In this document: in pieces, positions 24,858 to 32,410 of the stretch | How the letters are laid out: every line of letters starts with the position of its first letter | Numbering within the stretch: position 1 is the stretch's first letter | Assembly (NCBI GenBank): GCA_031283155.1 | Contig: JAITCI010000017.1 | Coordinates: forward strand, 1 to 32,912 | From: Spirochaetota bacterium | Lineage (GTDB): Bacteria; Spirochaetota; JAGLSM01; JAKPMW01 | Length of the DNA: 32,912 nt | Reading direction: 5' to 3' | Notes under the pieces: generated by a model | The model's input: the letters and a program-made list of their open reading frames with translations, nothing else | Told to the model about the DNA's origin: nothing | Databases searched by the model: none | Made by a program: the position numbers and the translations under genes

Positions 24858-25724
24858 ATGCTGGCTGTATTCGCAATCATCATTCTTGTTATTTCTATCG
24901 TCCTTTTTGTGCAGGGACGCTCGCTTCTCGTGCAGGACGGAAAGGGGCGGGCGGCAAACTCGAAGCGCCAGGTGGCGTGGGCAGGTTTGGGGCTCGCGCT
25001 TATATTACTGGCTTTTGCGCTCATATACGTCGTCAATCCGGGCGAGGTGGGAGTAGAGGTACTGTTCGGAACCGTGCAGCGTTTTTCGGAGAACGGCATC
25101 CATATCAAAAATCCGCTCGCGGAGGTGCTGGTCTTTGACGTCAAAACGCAGCGTGTGCAGCAGCACTCCGACGCGGCGAGCCAGGACCTGCAGCAGGTCA
25201 AGATCGAGTCGGTGATCAATTACCGCCTCGACGCGGAGAAGATCGCCGAACTCTATACCCGCGTGGGCTACGATTATCTGAACAAGGTGGTGCTCCCCTC
25301 GATCCAGGAGGCCACAAAGGCGGCAACGGCGCTCTACAAGGTTGAAGACGTTATTGTCAAGCGGCACGAGGTCAAGCAGCGCATCGTCGAGACACTCAAG
25401 GCGAAGCTCGAAAATTATTTTATCGTCATTGAAGACGTGAGCATCCAGGATATCAGCTTCTCGCCGGAGTTCAACCGTGTTGTGGAAGAAAAGCAGATAG
25501 AGGAACAAAAGATTAAAACAGCGGAGTACCGCCGCCAGCAGGCCGAGCAGGAGAAGGAGCGCACCATCCTCGAGGCGCAGGCGGAAGGCGAGAAGCAGCG
25601 CCTCCTGCGCGTCAATACCTCGCGCGAGGTTGTGGATCTCAAATGGATCGAAAAATGGGACGGCAAGCTCCCGCAGACCATGCTTGGCGGAAACAGCGTG
25701 CCGATTGTGAATGTGGCGCGGTAA
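24858..25724 (+). CDS. SPFH/Band 7 (prohibitin-type) membrane protein
   Basis: The 288-aa protein has two N-terminal hydrophobic segments (about 2-18 and 41-59), then a Band 7 domain (NPGEVGVEVLFGTVQ, NPLAEVLVFDVKTQRVQ, VESVINYRLD-type strand) and a long charged coiled coil (about 200-260, EEKQIEEQKIKTAEYRRQQ). It ends in GGNSVPIVNVAR. SPFH proteins form large membrane rings that scaffold proteases or lipids, as in HflK/HflC-FtsH. GGGAGG lies before ATG 24858; earlier in-frame ATGs lack a site. The 185-base upstream gap contains a CCCGC-GAA-GCGGG stem near 24802. Confidence 0.9.
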   Translation: MLAVFAIIILVISIVLFVQGRSLLVQDGKGRAANSKRQVAWAGLGLALILLAFALIYVVNPGEVGVEVLFGTVQRFSENGIHIKNPLAEVLVFDVKTQRVQQHSDAASQDLQQVKIESVINYRLDAEKIAELYTRVGYDYLNKVVLPSIQEATKAATALYKVEDVIVKRHEVKQRIVETLKAKLENYFIVIEDVSIQDISFSPEFNRVVEEKQIEEQKIKTAEYRRQQAEQEKERTILEAQAEGEKQRLLRVNTSREVVDLKWIEKWDGKLPQTMLGGNSVPIVNVAR

Positions 25725-25812
25725 TTCTTTCCGGGAAGCGGTTGCCGCAGAATCCGCGAAATCCGCGCGATACGGTGTATTTTATATGTAATGATTTATT
25801 TCGGAGGAAAAT

Positions 25813-26622
25813 ATGAAGCGTACTCTCTGTATTGCGTTGTCTATATGTGCGTTTTTGATTACCGCGTGTTTCACACCCGGGCAAAGAACGGCGGGAAGCA
25901 AAAATACCGCGCAAACGGGTACGCAAAAACCCGGATCCGTATACCAGACAAATCCGAATACACAGCCGGGACAAGCCGCGAATACAGCGGGCAGAGCCGA
26001 TCCGGACGCGAAAAACTGGGATATCAAAAAGCTCGATACGGCGGCGGACGCAGCCTATCTCGCCGCTATCGAGAAGGACGTAATTCTGGAGATGAACAAG
26101 GTGCGGAGCGATCCGGCCAAATATTCCGATCTGTATATTAAACCCAGGGCGCAATATTACAAAGGGAAAACCTACGCGCCTCCGGGGCAGATCGCTCTCC
26201 TGACCGACGAGGGTGCCTCGGCTGTGAACGAATGTGCAAATGCCCTGCGCAAGTCAAAGAGTGTAGGCTTGCTCAGTCCGGAGAAGGGGCTTTCGCTTGC
26301 CGCGCAGGCGCATGCCGCCGATCAGGGACGCACCGGGCAGATAGGGCATACCGGCAGCGACCGCAGTACAACGGACGCCCGCATGAAGCGATACGGGAGC
26401 TTCAGCGGCTCCTGGACATACGGCGAAAATATTGATTACGGGAGCAAAACCGCCCGGGAAATTCTCGCCAGCTTACTGATCGACGACGGCGTTTCGGACA
26501 GGGGGCACAGGAAAAATATCATGCACAAGGATTTCACCCAAACCGGCGCGGGCTTTGGGGCGCATACCCGGTACGGCGCAATGTGTACAATCACATTCGC
26601 GCGCGGATATAAGAGCAACTAA
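25813..26622 (+). CDS. CAP/SCP-domain lipoprotein
   Basis: The 269-aa protein has a lipobox (LITAC, Cys19), a ~60-residue Thr/Gln/Pro-rich linker and a CAP domain (residues ~95-265) with EMNKVRSDPAKY, GHTGSDRST, GENIDYG and HRKNIMHKDF. These supply the His and Glu of the CAP cavity (His in GHTG, Glu in GENI, His in HRKN). CAP proteins are extracellular, with lipid-binding or structural roles. CGGAGGAAA precedes ATG 25813. The stop overlaps that of the convergent barrel gene by 4 bases. Confidence 0.9.
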   Translation: MKRTLCIALSICAFLITACFTPGQRTAGSKNTAQTGTQKPGSVYQTNPNTQPGQAANTAGRADPDAKNWDIKKLDTAADAAYLAAIEKDVILEMNKVRSDPAKYSDLYIKPRAQYYKGKTYAPPGQIALLTDEGASAVNECANALRKSKSVGLLSPEKGLSLAAQAHAADQGRTGQIGHTGSDRSTTDARMKRYGSFSGSWTYGENIDYGSKTAREILASLLIDDGVSDRGHRKNIMHKDFTQTGAGFGAHTRYGAMCTITFARGYKSN

Positions 26623-27368
26623 AGCTTATACCCCACGCTGATGCGCAGGGAGGGGCCGCTCGCGAGCCCTCCCATCCGGGGATTCGGATCGCCGGCATCG
26701 GATTTTATATAATCCAGATTTTTGGATTCATAAGAAGTCATAGTTCGGATACTGTATAAGAGGACGCAGCGCAGATACGAATTTTCGGCGAGCGCGAAAT
26801 CCACGCCGCCGCCGATGTGCAGCCAGAGCGCGTTCCAGTCGTCAAGTCCGAAGGGTTTGCCATCCTTATCCCTTTCGATGAGGCCGTCGGTGCGATCGTA
26901 TACCGAGCCGTCGATGTCGGTACGTTTCTGCCGCAGACAGAACTGATACTCCGCCCCCGCCATCGGGAAAATGGTTGATCGGTTACTCAACCGGATCGGG
27001 TACTTGCCCAGGAAGCAAAACGCGAGTACGGTATCCCAACCGCTTCCGGTTAGTACCGAAGGCGAGCTGAAGATGGACATATCGACCGTTTCCTTGTAGG
27101 AATTCACTCCATTTCGGGCGGATATACTCAACTCGGCGTAGGTGGCGTCAATAAAGGCATACAGGCCGTAATGAAACTGGTCCATATTCTGCTTTGCGTC
27201 GATTTTGAGCGGCTGCCCGGATTTTTCGCCTTCGGCGGCGATCCAATACCGCGTAAAAAATCCACCCACACTGCCGCCCGCCCCGATGCTGAGAGATATA
27301 TCGCTCGCGAAAACCGGAGACTTCGCAAAGAGGGTGGCAAGGAAGAAGATGATCGCGCGCTTTTTCAT
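26619..27368 (-). CDS. Outer-membrane beta-barrel-like protein
   Basis: The 249-aa protein has a Sec signal peptide (MKKRAIIFFLATLFAKSPVFA) and Gly/aromatic-rich amphipathic strands (SLSIGAGGSVGGFF, ALWLHIGGGVDFALA, YLRCVLLYSIRTMT), ending in SLRISVGYKL, a typical barrel-closing strand. A GGGGAAAT site lies before ATG 27368; an upstream extension of 28 codons has no signal sequence. Similar to other spirochaete-type OMP genes, but no family was assigned. It is divergent from the lipoprotein gene at 27467. Confidence 0.75.
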   Translation of the reverse strand: MKKRAIIFFLATLFAKSPVFASDISLSIGAGGSVGGFFTRYWIAAEGEKSGQPLKIDAKQNMDQFHYGLYAFIDATYAELSISARNGVNSYKETVDMSIFSSPSVLTGSGWDTVLAFCFLGKYPIRLSNRSTIFPMAGAEYQFCLRQKRTDIDGSVYDRTDGLIERDKDGKPFGLDDWNALWLHIGGGVDFALAENSYLRCVLLYSIRTMTSYESKNLDYIKSDAGDPNPRMGGLASGPSLRISVGYKL

Positions 27369-27401
27369 TTGGATTTCCCGGGGATTTGATTGCCGCCTTA
27401 T

Positions 27402-27430
27402 TTGTCTCTTGGGCGCATTCTCGCTATAAT
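27402..27430 (+). promoter_or_regulatory. Sigma-70-type promoter for the lipoprotein gene at 27467
   Basis: TTGTCT (27402-27407) and a perfect TATAAT (27425-27430) are separated by exactly 17 bases, 37 bases upstream of ATG 27467. Confidence 0.75.
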
Positions 27431-27466
27431 ATAAGCACATAAATGAAAGCAAGGGGACGCATCCTT

Positions 27467-27925
27467 ATGAAGAAGACCATTTTTTCGGTTATACTGATCT
27501 TGCCTTGTGTATTCGCGCTGATCTCGTGTGGCGATGATGTCCCCGCGCATACCGATCCATCATTTTTGGTAGGGGCATGGGCCAGCAGTAACGCCACTTT
27601 TACAATTACGGATGATTTAAGTTTTGAGTGTGTATTGATTAATGTTAATGTGTTAGATCCAACGGACACAGTGGGTGCTAAAATCGGAGGGAAGCTCGAC
27701 ATAAATGGCCTGGGCACCAATCAGTATAAGCTGACTGATCTGCACACAATATCGGGAGACCCTGCTCATGAAGCCGGAAATACGGGCGCCGGTCCAACAC
27801 TTTTGACTCTCAATGGGATCAAATGCTCATTGACGCCGGATGCAGCGCGGACGAAGTTTGTATTTGCGTCATCTGTTACAGTAGCACAGAAGTTCTTTGG
27901 CGATACATATATCAAACAGCTGTAA
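27467..27925 (+). CDS. Small secreted lipoprotein of unknown function
   Basis: The 152-aa product has a lipoprotein signal with lipobox LISC (Cys21), then a short beta-rich domain (WASSNATFTITDD, FECVLINVNVLD, KFVFASSVTV). It is similar in size and style to the 22462 and 24217 products, but no clear alignment was seen. AAGGGGA lies before ATG 27467. The promoter at 27402-27430 and the terminator at 27977 bracket it as a single-gene unit. It is AT-richer in its second half than its neighbours. Confidence 0.8.
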   Translation: MKKTIFSVILILPCVFALISCGDDVPAHTDPSFLVGAWASSNATFTITDDLSFECVLINVNVLDPTDTVGAKIGGKLDINGLGTNQYKLTDLHTISGDPAHEAGNTGAGPTLLTLNGIKCSLTPDAARTKFVFASSVTVAQKFFGDTYIKQL

Positions 27926-27976
27926 CGCCGCAGGGTGCTTGAGTAGAGTGCATATTTTTTGCGGAAGCTATGAGGC

Positions 27977-28014
27977 GAACCCCGGCTGCTCGGCACCGGG
28001 GTTCTGCTTTTCTT
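27977..28014 (+). terminator. Probable Rho-independent terminator for the lipoprotein gene
   Basis: A 9-bp perfect stem GAACCCCGG/CCGGGGTTC (27977-27985 and 27995-28003) with a 10-base loop is followed by the T-rich run TGCTTTTCTT, 51 bases past the stop. Confidence 0.65.
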
Positions 28015-28067
28015 GCGCATACCGCAGAGCCGCGCTCCGCGCGTACCTGTATCGTAACCCTTGCGCA

Positions 28068-28138
28068 ACGCCCTTCGGGCGTGACCGATAAGGAAGGATT
28101 GTAGGCGTCGCGCTTGTACCCTGTGGGTATTGCGACGC
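28068..28138. repeat. TTC-loop/TACCC hairpin block, copy 1
   Basis: A 6-bp stem ACGCCC/GGGCGT with loop TTC (28068-28082), a linker containing AAGGAAGGATTGTA, then a 7-bp stem GCGTCGC/GCGACGC (28105-28111, 28132-28138) enclosing TACCC-TGT-GGGTA. It matches the block at 30636-30729. Confidence 0.8.
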
Positions 28139-28196
28139 GCGGTTATGCTTCGCGAACGCCCTCCGTGGCTGCGCAAGGACAAAAACGTCGTGTTTT

Positions 28197-28253
28197 CTCC
28201 GCGCAAAACCGCGCCATCCAGGCGCGGCGCGGAGCGAAAACGTCCTTTTTTCG
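28197..28253. repeat. Nested bulged hairpin plus TCC-loop stem, copy B
   Basis: Outer arms CTCCGCG/CGCGGAG are identical to copy A. The 5' bulge is CAAAA, the inner 7-bp stem is CCGCGCC/GGCGCGG and the loop is ATCCA. The following stem with TCC (28235-28253) is partly mismatched. Its last base abuts the tRNA-Val 3' end. Confidence 0.8.
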
Positions 28254-28325
28254 TGGGCGATACTGGATTTGAACCAGTGACTTCCACCGTGTGAAGGTGA
28301 CACTCTCCCGCTGAGTTAATCGCCC
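28254..28325 (-). tRNA. tRNA-Val (anticodon CAC)
   Basis: The minus strand folds into a standard cloverleaf: acceptor GGGCGAT/ATCGCCC, a D arm with CAGCGGGAGAG, anticodon stem TCACC/GGTGG with loop TTCACAC (anticodon CAC, reading GUG), and T arm ACTGG/CCAGT with TTCAAAT. The discriminator base is A (28254). The CCA end is not encoded; the next bases are CGA. The gene is divergent from ligA, and its 3' end touches a palindromic repeat. Confidence 0.93.
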
Positions 28326-28401
28326 GAAGAGAATACTCAAAAATACAGCGCGCGGGGAAACGCGGGCAACAGAATTACTTTGCAATGCGTATATTTACGC
28401 C

Positions 28402-30462
28402 ATGACACAGGATTCCCATACATCCGCCATTCGGGAGCGTATGCGCGCGCTGGAACGCGAGATCGCGCGCCATGATGAACTCTACCATAAATACGCCCGC
28501 CCCGAGGTGTCGGACGCGGAATTTGACGCGCTCTTTACCGAGCTTCGTGCCCTCGAGGAGGCGCATCCCGGCCTCGCTTCGCCCGATTCTCCAACCCTGC
28601 GCGTGGGAAACGATCTCGTCAACGATCTCCCCGAGGCGGAGCATACCATCCCCGTTTTGAGTCTCGATAAGTGCTATTCGGGCGCGGACATCGCGGCCTG
28701 GATAGCAAAAACGGCGCGCGCGGACGGGCAAGCTCTCTCTTTTGTGCTTGAGGAGAAACTGGACGGGGCTTCGATAGTGCTTTACTACGAGGATGGTATT
28801 TTGACGCGCGCCGTGACCCGAGGCAACGGGAGAATCGGCAATGACGTAACCGCCAATGCCCGCACCATACGCGGCATCCCGCTTGCGCTTGCGCGGCCAG
28901 TCACGCTTGCCGTGCGCGGGGAGATATTTATGCGCCGCGAAAATTTTGCGCGCTACAACGAATCGGCGGGCGGGGTATACGTCAATCCGCGCAATCTGGC
29001 CGCCGGAACCCTGCGCAGCGTGCGTTCGAGCGCCGTTGCCCATGTACCTCTGGAATTTTTTGCGTATGAAGGTTTTTTTGAGGACAGCGCGCTTGATCGC
29101 CACAGCGCCATTCTTGCGGAGCTTGCCGCATTGGGCTTTCCGATTAACCCCGCAAGCGGCCTGTATTCTGAGGACGCTTCGCTACAGGCGTGGGCGCGCG
29201 AGACCTTTCCGGAATGGCGGGTCGGCGATCCCGCCGCGATCATGCAGGCGGTCGGCGATGCGCAGGCCGCGCGCGCGAATCTTGCCTATGATATAGACGG
29301 TCTGGTGCTCAAGGTCAACGAAATTGAAGCGCGCGTGCGTTTGGGCTATACCGCGCACCATCCGCGCTGGGCGATTGCCTATAAATTTGAATCGCCGCAG
29401 GCAGTTACACGGCTCCTCTCGATAACCGTGCAGGTGGGGCGTAACGGGCGTATCACCCCCGTCGCCGAGCTGGAACCCGTGGCTGTATCCGGCAGCACCA
29501 TCGCGCGCGCCACGCTGCATAACGAGGACTATATCCGGCAGCTTGAACTCGCGGCGGGGGATATGGTCGCCATTTCCAGGCGCGGCGACGTAATTCCGGC
29601 GGTTGATCGCGTGATCGAAAAAGCGGAGACGGCGGAGGGCGCGCTTGTCTGGACGATGCCCCCGGCTTGTCCCTGCTGCGGCACAGGCCTTGTACAGCGC
29701 GGAGCGCATCATTTTTGCCTGAACCGCGATTGCTGTGATCGCCTGGTCGGACGGCTTGCGCATTTCGCGGGCAAAGCGGGACTCGATATCGAAGGCCTTG
29801 GCGGAAAAACTTTGCTTCTCGCTTTCGAGAAGGATCTCGTTCGCCATCCCTCTGATATATTCACAGCCGATTGGACGCGGCTTGTGGATATGGATGGCTT
29901 CGGTGAAAAACGAGTCGCCAATATTATGCAGGGGATTGAGGCGGCGCGTTCCCGTCCCTTTGCGCAGGTGCTCTCGGCGCTTGGCTTTGAGAGCATCGGG
30001 CCGAGTCTTGCCGAGTTGCTCATCAACGCCGGATTTACAAGCGCCGCGAAGATAATTGAGCGCGCGCGGGAGGGCGACTGGGAGGTCTTCGCCGCGACAG
30101 AGGGGCTGGCGGAGCAAAGCGCGCGCCAGATCGTGCATGAGTTTTCCGATCCGCGCAATCTCGCGGAACTCGAGGCGCTCGCGCGCGCCGGGCTATGCAT
30201 GGAAAATGCGGAAAATAAGGGCGCGGAGTACGCGCAGAGTATGCAGGGGCAGCGCTGGTGTGTGACCGGGAGTTTTGAGCATTATAATCCCCGCGATCTC
30301 GCGATGGACGAGGTCAAAAAAAGGGGCGGGGCGGTTATTTCCGGCGTCTCCTCAAAAACCACGCATCTTTTGGCGGGAACAGGCGCGGGCTCGAAATTGC
30401 AGAAGGCAAAGGATCTCGGTGTGCGGATTGTGCGCGAAGATGAGTTTATGGAGATGCTGTAG
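28402..30462 (+). CDS. ligA: NAD-dependent DNA ligase
   Basis: LigA seals nicks in replication and repair using NAD+. The 686-aa product has an N-terminal Ia domain (HDELYHKYARPEVSDAEFD), the adenylation Lys in EKLDGAS (K119), an OB fold (VQVGRNGRITPVAEL), a four-Cys zinc finger (C-x2-C...C-x4-C, ~422-448, CPCCG...CLNRDCC), helix-hairpin-helix repeats (LGFESIGPSLAELL) and a C-terminal BRCT domain (~606-686, WCVTGSFEHYNPRD). Length is typical. ATG 28402 has no obvious Shine-Dalgarno. Its last 20 bases are duplicated ~70 bases downstream in the junction with nadD. Confidence 0.96.
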   Translation: MTQDSHTSAIRERMRALEREIARHDELYHKYARPEVSDAEFDALFTELRALEEAHPGLASPDSPTLRVGNDLVNDLPEAEHTIPVLSLDKCYSGADIAAWIAKTARADGQALSFVLEEKLDGASIVLYYEDGILTRAVTRGNGRIGNDVTANARTIRGIPLALARPVTLAVRGEIFMRRENFARYNESAGGVYVNPRNLAAGTLRSVRSSAVAHVPLEFFAYEGFFEDSALDRHSAILAELAALGFPINPASGLYSEDASLQAWARETFPEWRVGDPAAIMQAVGDAQAARANLAYDIDGLVLKVNEIEARVRLGYTAHHPRWAIAYKFESPQAVTRLLSITVQVGRNGRITPVAELEPVAVSGSTIARATLHNEDYIRQLELAAGDMVAISRRGDVIPAVDRVIEKAETAEGALVWTMPPACPCCGTGLVQRGAHHFCLNRDCCDRLVGRLAHFAGKAGLDIEGLGGKTLLLAFEKDLVRHPSDIFTADWTRLVDMDGFGEKRVANIMQGIEAARSRPFAQVLSALGFESIGPSLAELLINAGFTSAAKIIERAREGDWEVFAATEGLAEQSARQIVHEFSDPRNLAELEALARAGLCMENAENKGAEYAQSMQGQRWCVTGSFEHYNPRDLAMDEVKKRGGAVISGVSSKTTHLLAGTGAGSKLQKAKDLGVRIVREDEFMEML

Positions 30463-30554
30463 TAGAGTATAACAGGCGCGCATGAGCGGAAAAATTAGAA
30501 GAAGGAATTATGTTAAAATGAGTTTATAGAGATGCTGCGCTAGGGCAAGACGTT

Positions 30555-30581
30555 CTGTTGCAGACAGGATGTCTGCAACAG
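30555..30581. repeat. Perfect 12-bp palindrome with 3-base loop
   Basis: CTGTTGCAGACA pairs with TGTCTGCAACAG around GGA, which reads TCC on the minus strand, the same loop as in the other nested hairpins. Confidence 0.85.
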
Positions 30582-30635
30582 CGCACGCGGCTGGCGCGTA
30601 GCGTGCAGAGCAGCCGCGAGTTTTGCGCAGTGCAT

Positions 30636-30729
30636 CGAACCCTTCGGGTTCGGCTGAAAGGATGGATTGTATCGTCGCTTTCGCGACGAACAGCATCGCG
30701 CGCGTACATGGCGAAGTACCCTGTGGGTA
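30636..30729. repeat. TTC-loop/TACCC hairpin block, copy 2
   Basis: A 7-bp stem CGAACCC/GGGTTCG with loop TTC (30636-30652), a linker AAAGGATGGATTGTA, a 7-bp stem TCGTCGC/GCGACGA (30672-30689), and TACCC-TGT-GGGTA (30717-30729). Linker and apical parts match 28068-28138 while the stem bases differ. Confidence 0.8.
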
Positions 30730-30866
30730 AAATACGCTTTTGCGAGGGCTAGTACACGGAGGTACTGTCCCGAGAGCGTACATGGATGTACGCTCTATGC
30801 CCTTGCTGCGATGCAGCGAGGGTGAACGAGGGCCAGGTGGTCGCGGAAAAATGAGAAGAAGGAATT

Positions 30867-31457
30867 ATGCGTAGAGCGATTTTCGGCGGGAGCTTTGATC
30901 CGGTGCACATCGGCCACCTCATTTTTGCGGAGACAGCCGCAGACGCCTTTTCCCTGGATCGCGTCATTTTTATGCCTGCCGCTATCTCGCCGTTTAAGAA
31001 AAAAAACAGCGTCTTCAGCGATTCGGCGCGGTGTGCCCTTCTCCGTGCCGCCATTACAAATAATCCGAAATTTGAATTATCCACTCTGGAGCTTGAGCGC
31101 GGGGGTATCAGCTACACCATCGATACTCTGCTCACCCTGGGCGCGACCGAGCAGGAACCGCTGTATTGTCTGATCGGGGCGGACATCGTGCCGGGTCTCG
31201 CAAAGTGGCATAAGGCCGAGGACGTGGCGCGTCTTACCCGTTTCATTGTCGCGCGGCGCGGCGCGGTACCGGAGGAACCCGCCTCGCCCAAATTTACTCT
31301 CGAGTATTTTGACTCGTCCCGGATAGATATTTCTTCAACCATGATCCGCGAACACCTCGCGCGCAAACAATCCGTGCGCTATCTTGTCCCCGATGCGGTG
31401 CATGATATCCTGTTCGCGGACGAATTGCGGACTCCTGACGGCAGGCGCCCCGAATGA
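30867..31457 (+). CDS. nadD: Nicotinate-nucleotide adenylyltransferase
   Basis: NadD makes deamido-NAD from nicotinate mononucleotide and ATP. The 196-aa protein has the nucleotidyltransferase signature GGSFDPVHIGHL (residues 7-18), the FMPAAISPFKK substrate loop, and the C-terminal ISSTMIREHL motif. GAGAAGGAA lies before ATG 30867, and a near-identical copy of this ribosome-site region also occurs at 30482-30511. The stop overlaps yqeK by 4 bases. Confidence 0.95.
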   Translation: MRRAIFGGSFDPVHIGHLIFAETAADAFSLDRVIFMPAAISPFKKKNSVFSDSARCALLRAAITNNPKFELSTLELERGGISYTIDTLLTLGATEQEPLYCLIGADIVPGLAKWHKAEDVARLTRFIVARRGAVPEEPASPKFTLEYFDSSRIDISSTMIREHLARKQSVRYLVPDAVHDILFADELRTPDGRRPE

Positions 31458-32059
31458 CGCGCGCCGATGCGGAGCAGCGGGCGAAAGAGTATCTTGCGGG
31501 GGCGCGGCTGCTCCACTCGCTCTCGGTGGCCAAACTCGCGGCGCGGTTTGGGGCAGCCCTGGGCGAAGACGAGGATGCGCTCTATATCGCCGGGGCTCTG
31601 CACGATATCGCCAAGCAAAAGCCGCTCTCCGAACAGCGCGCGCTTGCGGAACGCTGGTGCGCCGAAGAGGGATTGCCCCTTCCGAATAATTCCGCTATTT
31701 ATCACGCGCCCGCTTCGGCCTGGATCGTCCGCCATGAGCTCAACCTTGCGGACGCGCGCATCGCTCGGGCAGTGGCGCGCCATGCCGCGGGCGGGCGCGA
31801 TATGACGCGCTTTGAGGAGTGCGTATACGCCGCAGATTATCTTGATCCGGCGCGCCCCTTTGCGGCGCAGGCGGCGGTCTGGCCGCTTTTGGCTGTCGAT
31901 TTTGACGAGGCGCTGCTTGCGATGTGCCGCCAAACCATCCAATGCGTTATGGAAAAGCGCGGGATTCTCGATCCCGCCTCGCCGGATTACCATAATGCGC
32001 TTGTCGAGCGGCTCGGAAAATCCGGCAGAACGATTGATAATCTGCAAATTACGATTTGA
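31454..32059 (+). CDS. yqeK: YqeK-family HD hydrolase (symmetrical Ap4A hydrolase type)
   Basis: The 201-aa protein has the HD metal site: H in LLHSLSVAKLA, HD in AGALHDIAK, H in YHAPASA, H in VARHAAGG, and D in VYAADYLDP. Order and length match YqeK, which hydrolyses diadenosine tetraphosphate and commonly follows nadD. It overlaps nadD by 4 bases (ATGA). In many bacteria lytR and/or rsfS follow; here a truncated PIN gene and a palindromic element come next instead. Confidence 0.9.
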   Translation: MTRADAEQRAKEYLAGARLLHSLSVAKLAARFGAALGEDEDALYIAGALHDIAKQKPLSEQRALAERWCAEEGLPLPNNSAIYHAPASAWIVRHELNLADARIARAVARHAAGGRDMTRFEECVYAADYLDPARPFAAQAAVWPLLAVDFDEALLAMCRQTIQCVMEKRGILDPASPDYHNALVERLGKSGRTIDNLQITI

Positions 32060-32410
32060 AAATATGTTGAGGAGGGAGCGGGCGCAGTCGAAGACGCCTT
32101 GCTTGATATTCGCATGAACAAACTGAATCTTTTGGAAGCGTACTATGGCGATTATCGGGCGCATGGAAAAGAAGCGGCTGATACTATGTTGGGCGTTGTA
32201 AAAAGCCTCCCGATAACGGTTATTTCTGAATTAACAGACAGCGTTTTTGAGGAAGTGAGCAGGCTTAAAGCGACATACAGAATATCTCTTGCGGATGCGG
32301 TTGTTCTTGCCGAGGCCTCCATTTGCGATGGCGTCGTTTTGACTGCCGACCATCACGAACTGGATATTGTAGAGCAGAATGAAAAGATAGCCTTTAAGTG
32401 GATACGGTGA
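32060..32410 (+). pseudogene. PIN-domain toxin gene lacking its 5' end
   Basis: Codons from 32060 read KYVEEGAGAVEDALLDIR, then MNKLNLLEAYY (from ATG 32114), and continue to LADAVVLAEA and VLTADHHELD, the middle and C-terminal parts of a VapC-like PIN domain. The usual N-terminal strand with the first catalytic Asp (before EEGAxxVEDxL) is missing, because the frame begins straight after the yqeK TGA stop (32057-32059). A product could start at TTG 32099 or ATG 32114 but would lack that Asp. No antitoxin gene is visible upstream. Confidence 0.75.

Larger units (their letters stand above)
27926..28253. repeat. Hairpin array between lipoprotein gene and tRNA-Val
   Basis: No gene is seen. The stretch contains the terminator hairpin at 27977-28003, the TTC-loop/TACCC block at 28068-28138, a TCG-loop stem at 28182-28196, the nested bulged hairpin copy B at 28197-28234 and a degenerate TCC-loop stem at 28235-28253 touching the tRNA 3' end. 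Confidence 0.8.
30463..30866. repeat. Hairpin array in the ligA-nadD intergenic region
   Basis: No gene is seen. The region contains a partial duplication of the ligA end and the nadD ribosome site, a perfect 12-bp stem with loop GGA (30555-30581), the TTC/TACCC block (30636-30729), an 11-bp stem with loop GG (30773-30796) and a 10-bp stem with loop GAT (30800-30822). Almost every base of 30550-30822 can be placed in a hairpin. Confidence 0.8.

Noticed and set aside
29182-30138. 318-aa minus-strand open frame
   Set aside because: Antisense to ligA and without recognisable domains.
30508-30783. Short open frames within the hairpin array
   Set aside because: They are read through palindromes, lack ribosome sites and give Arg/Cys-rich nonsense.
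30541-30830. Possible CRISPR array in the ligA-nadD gap
   Set aside because: The hairpins differ in sequence and spacing; there are no identical direct repeats with unique spacers and no cas genes.
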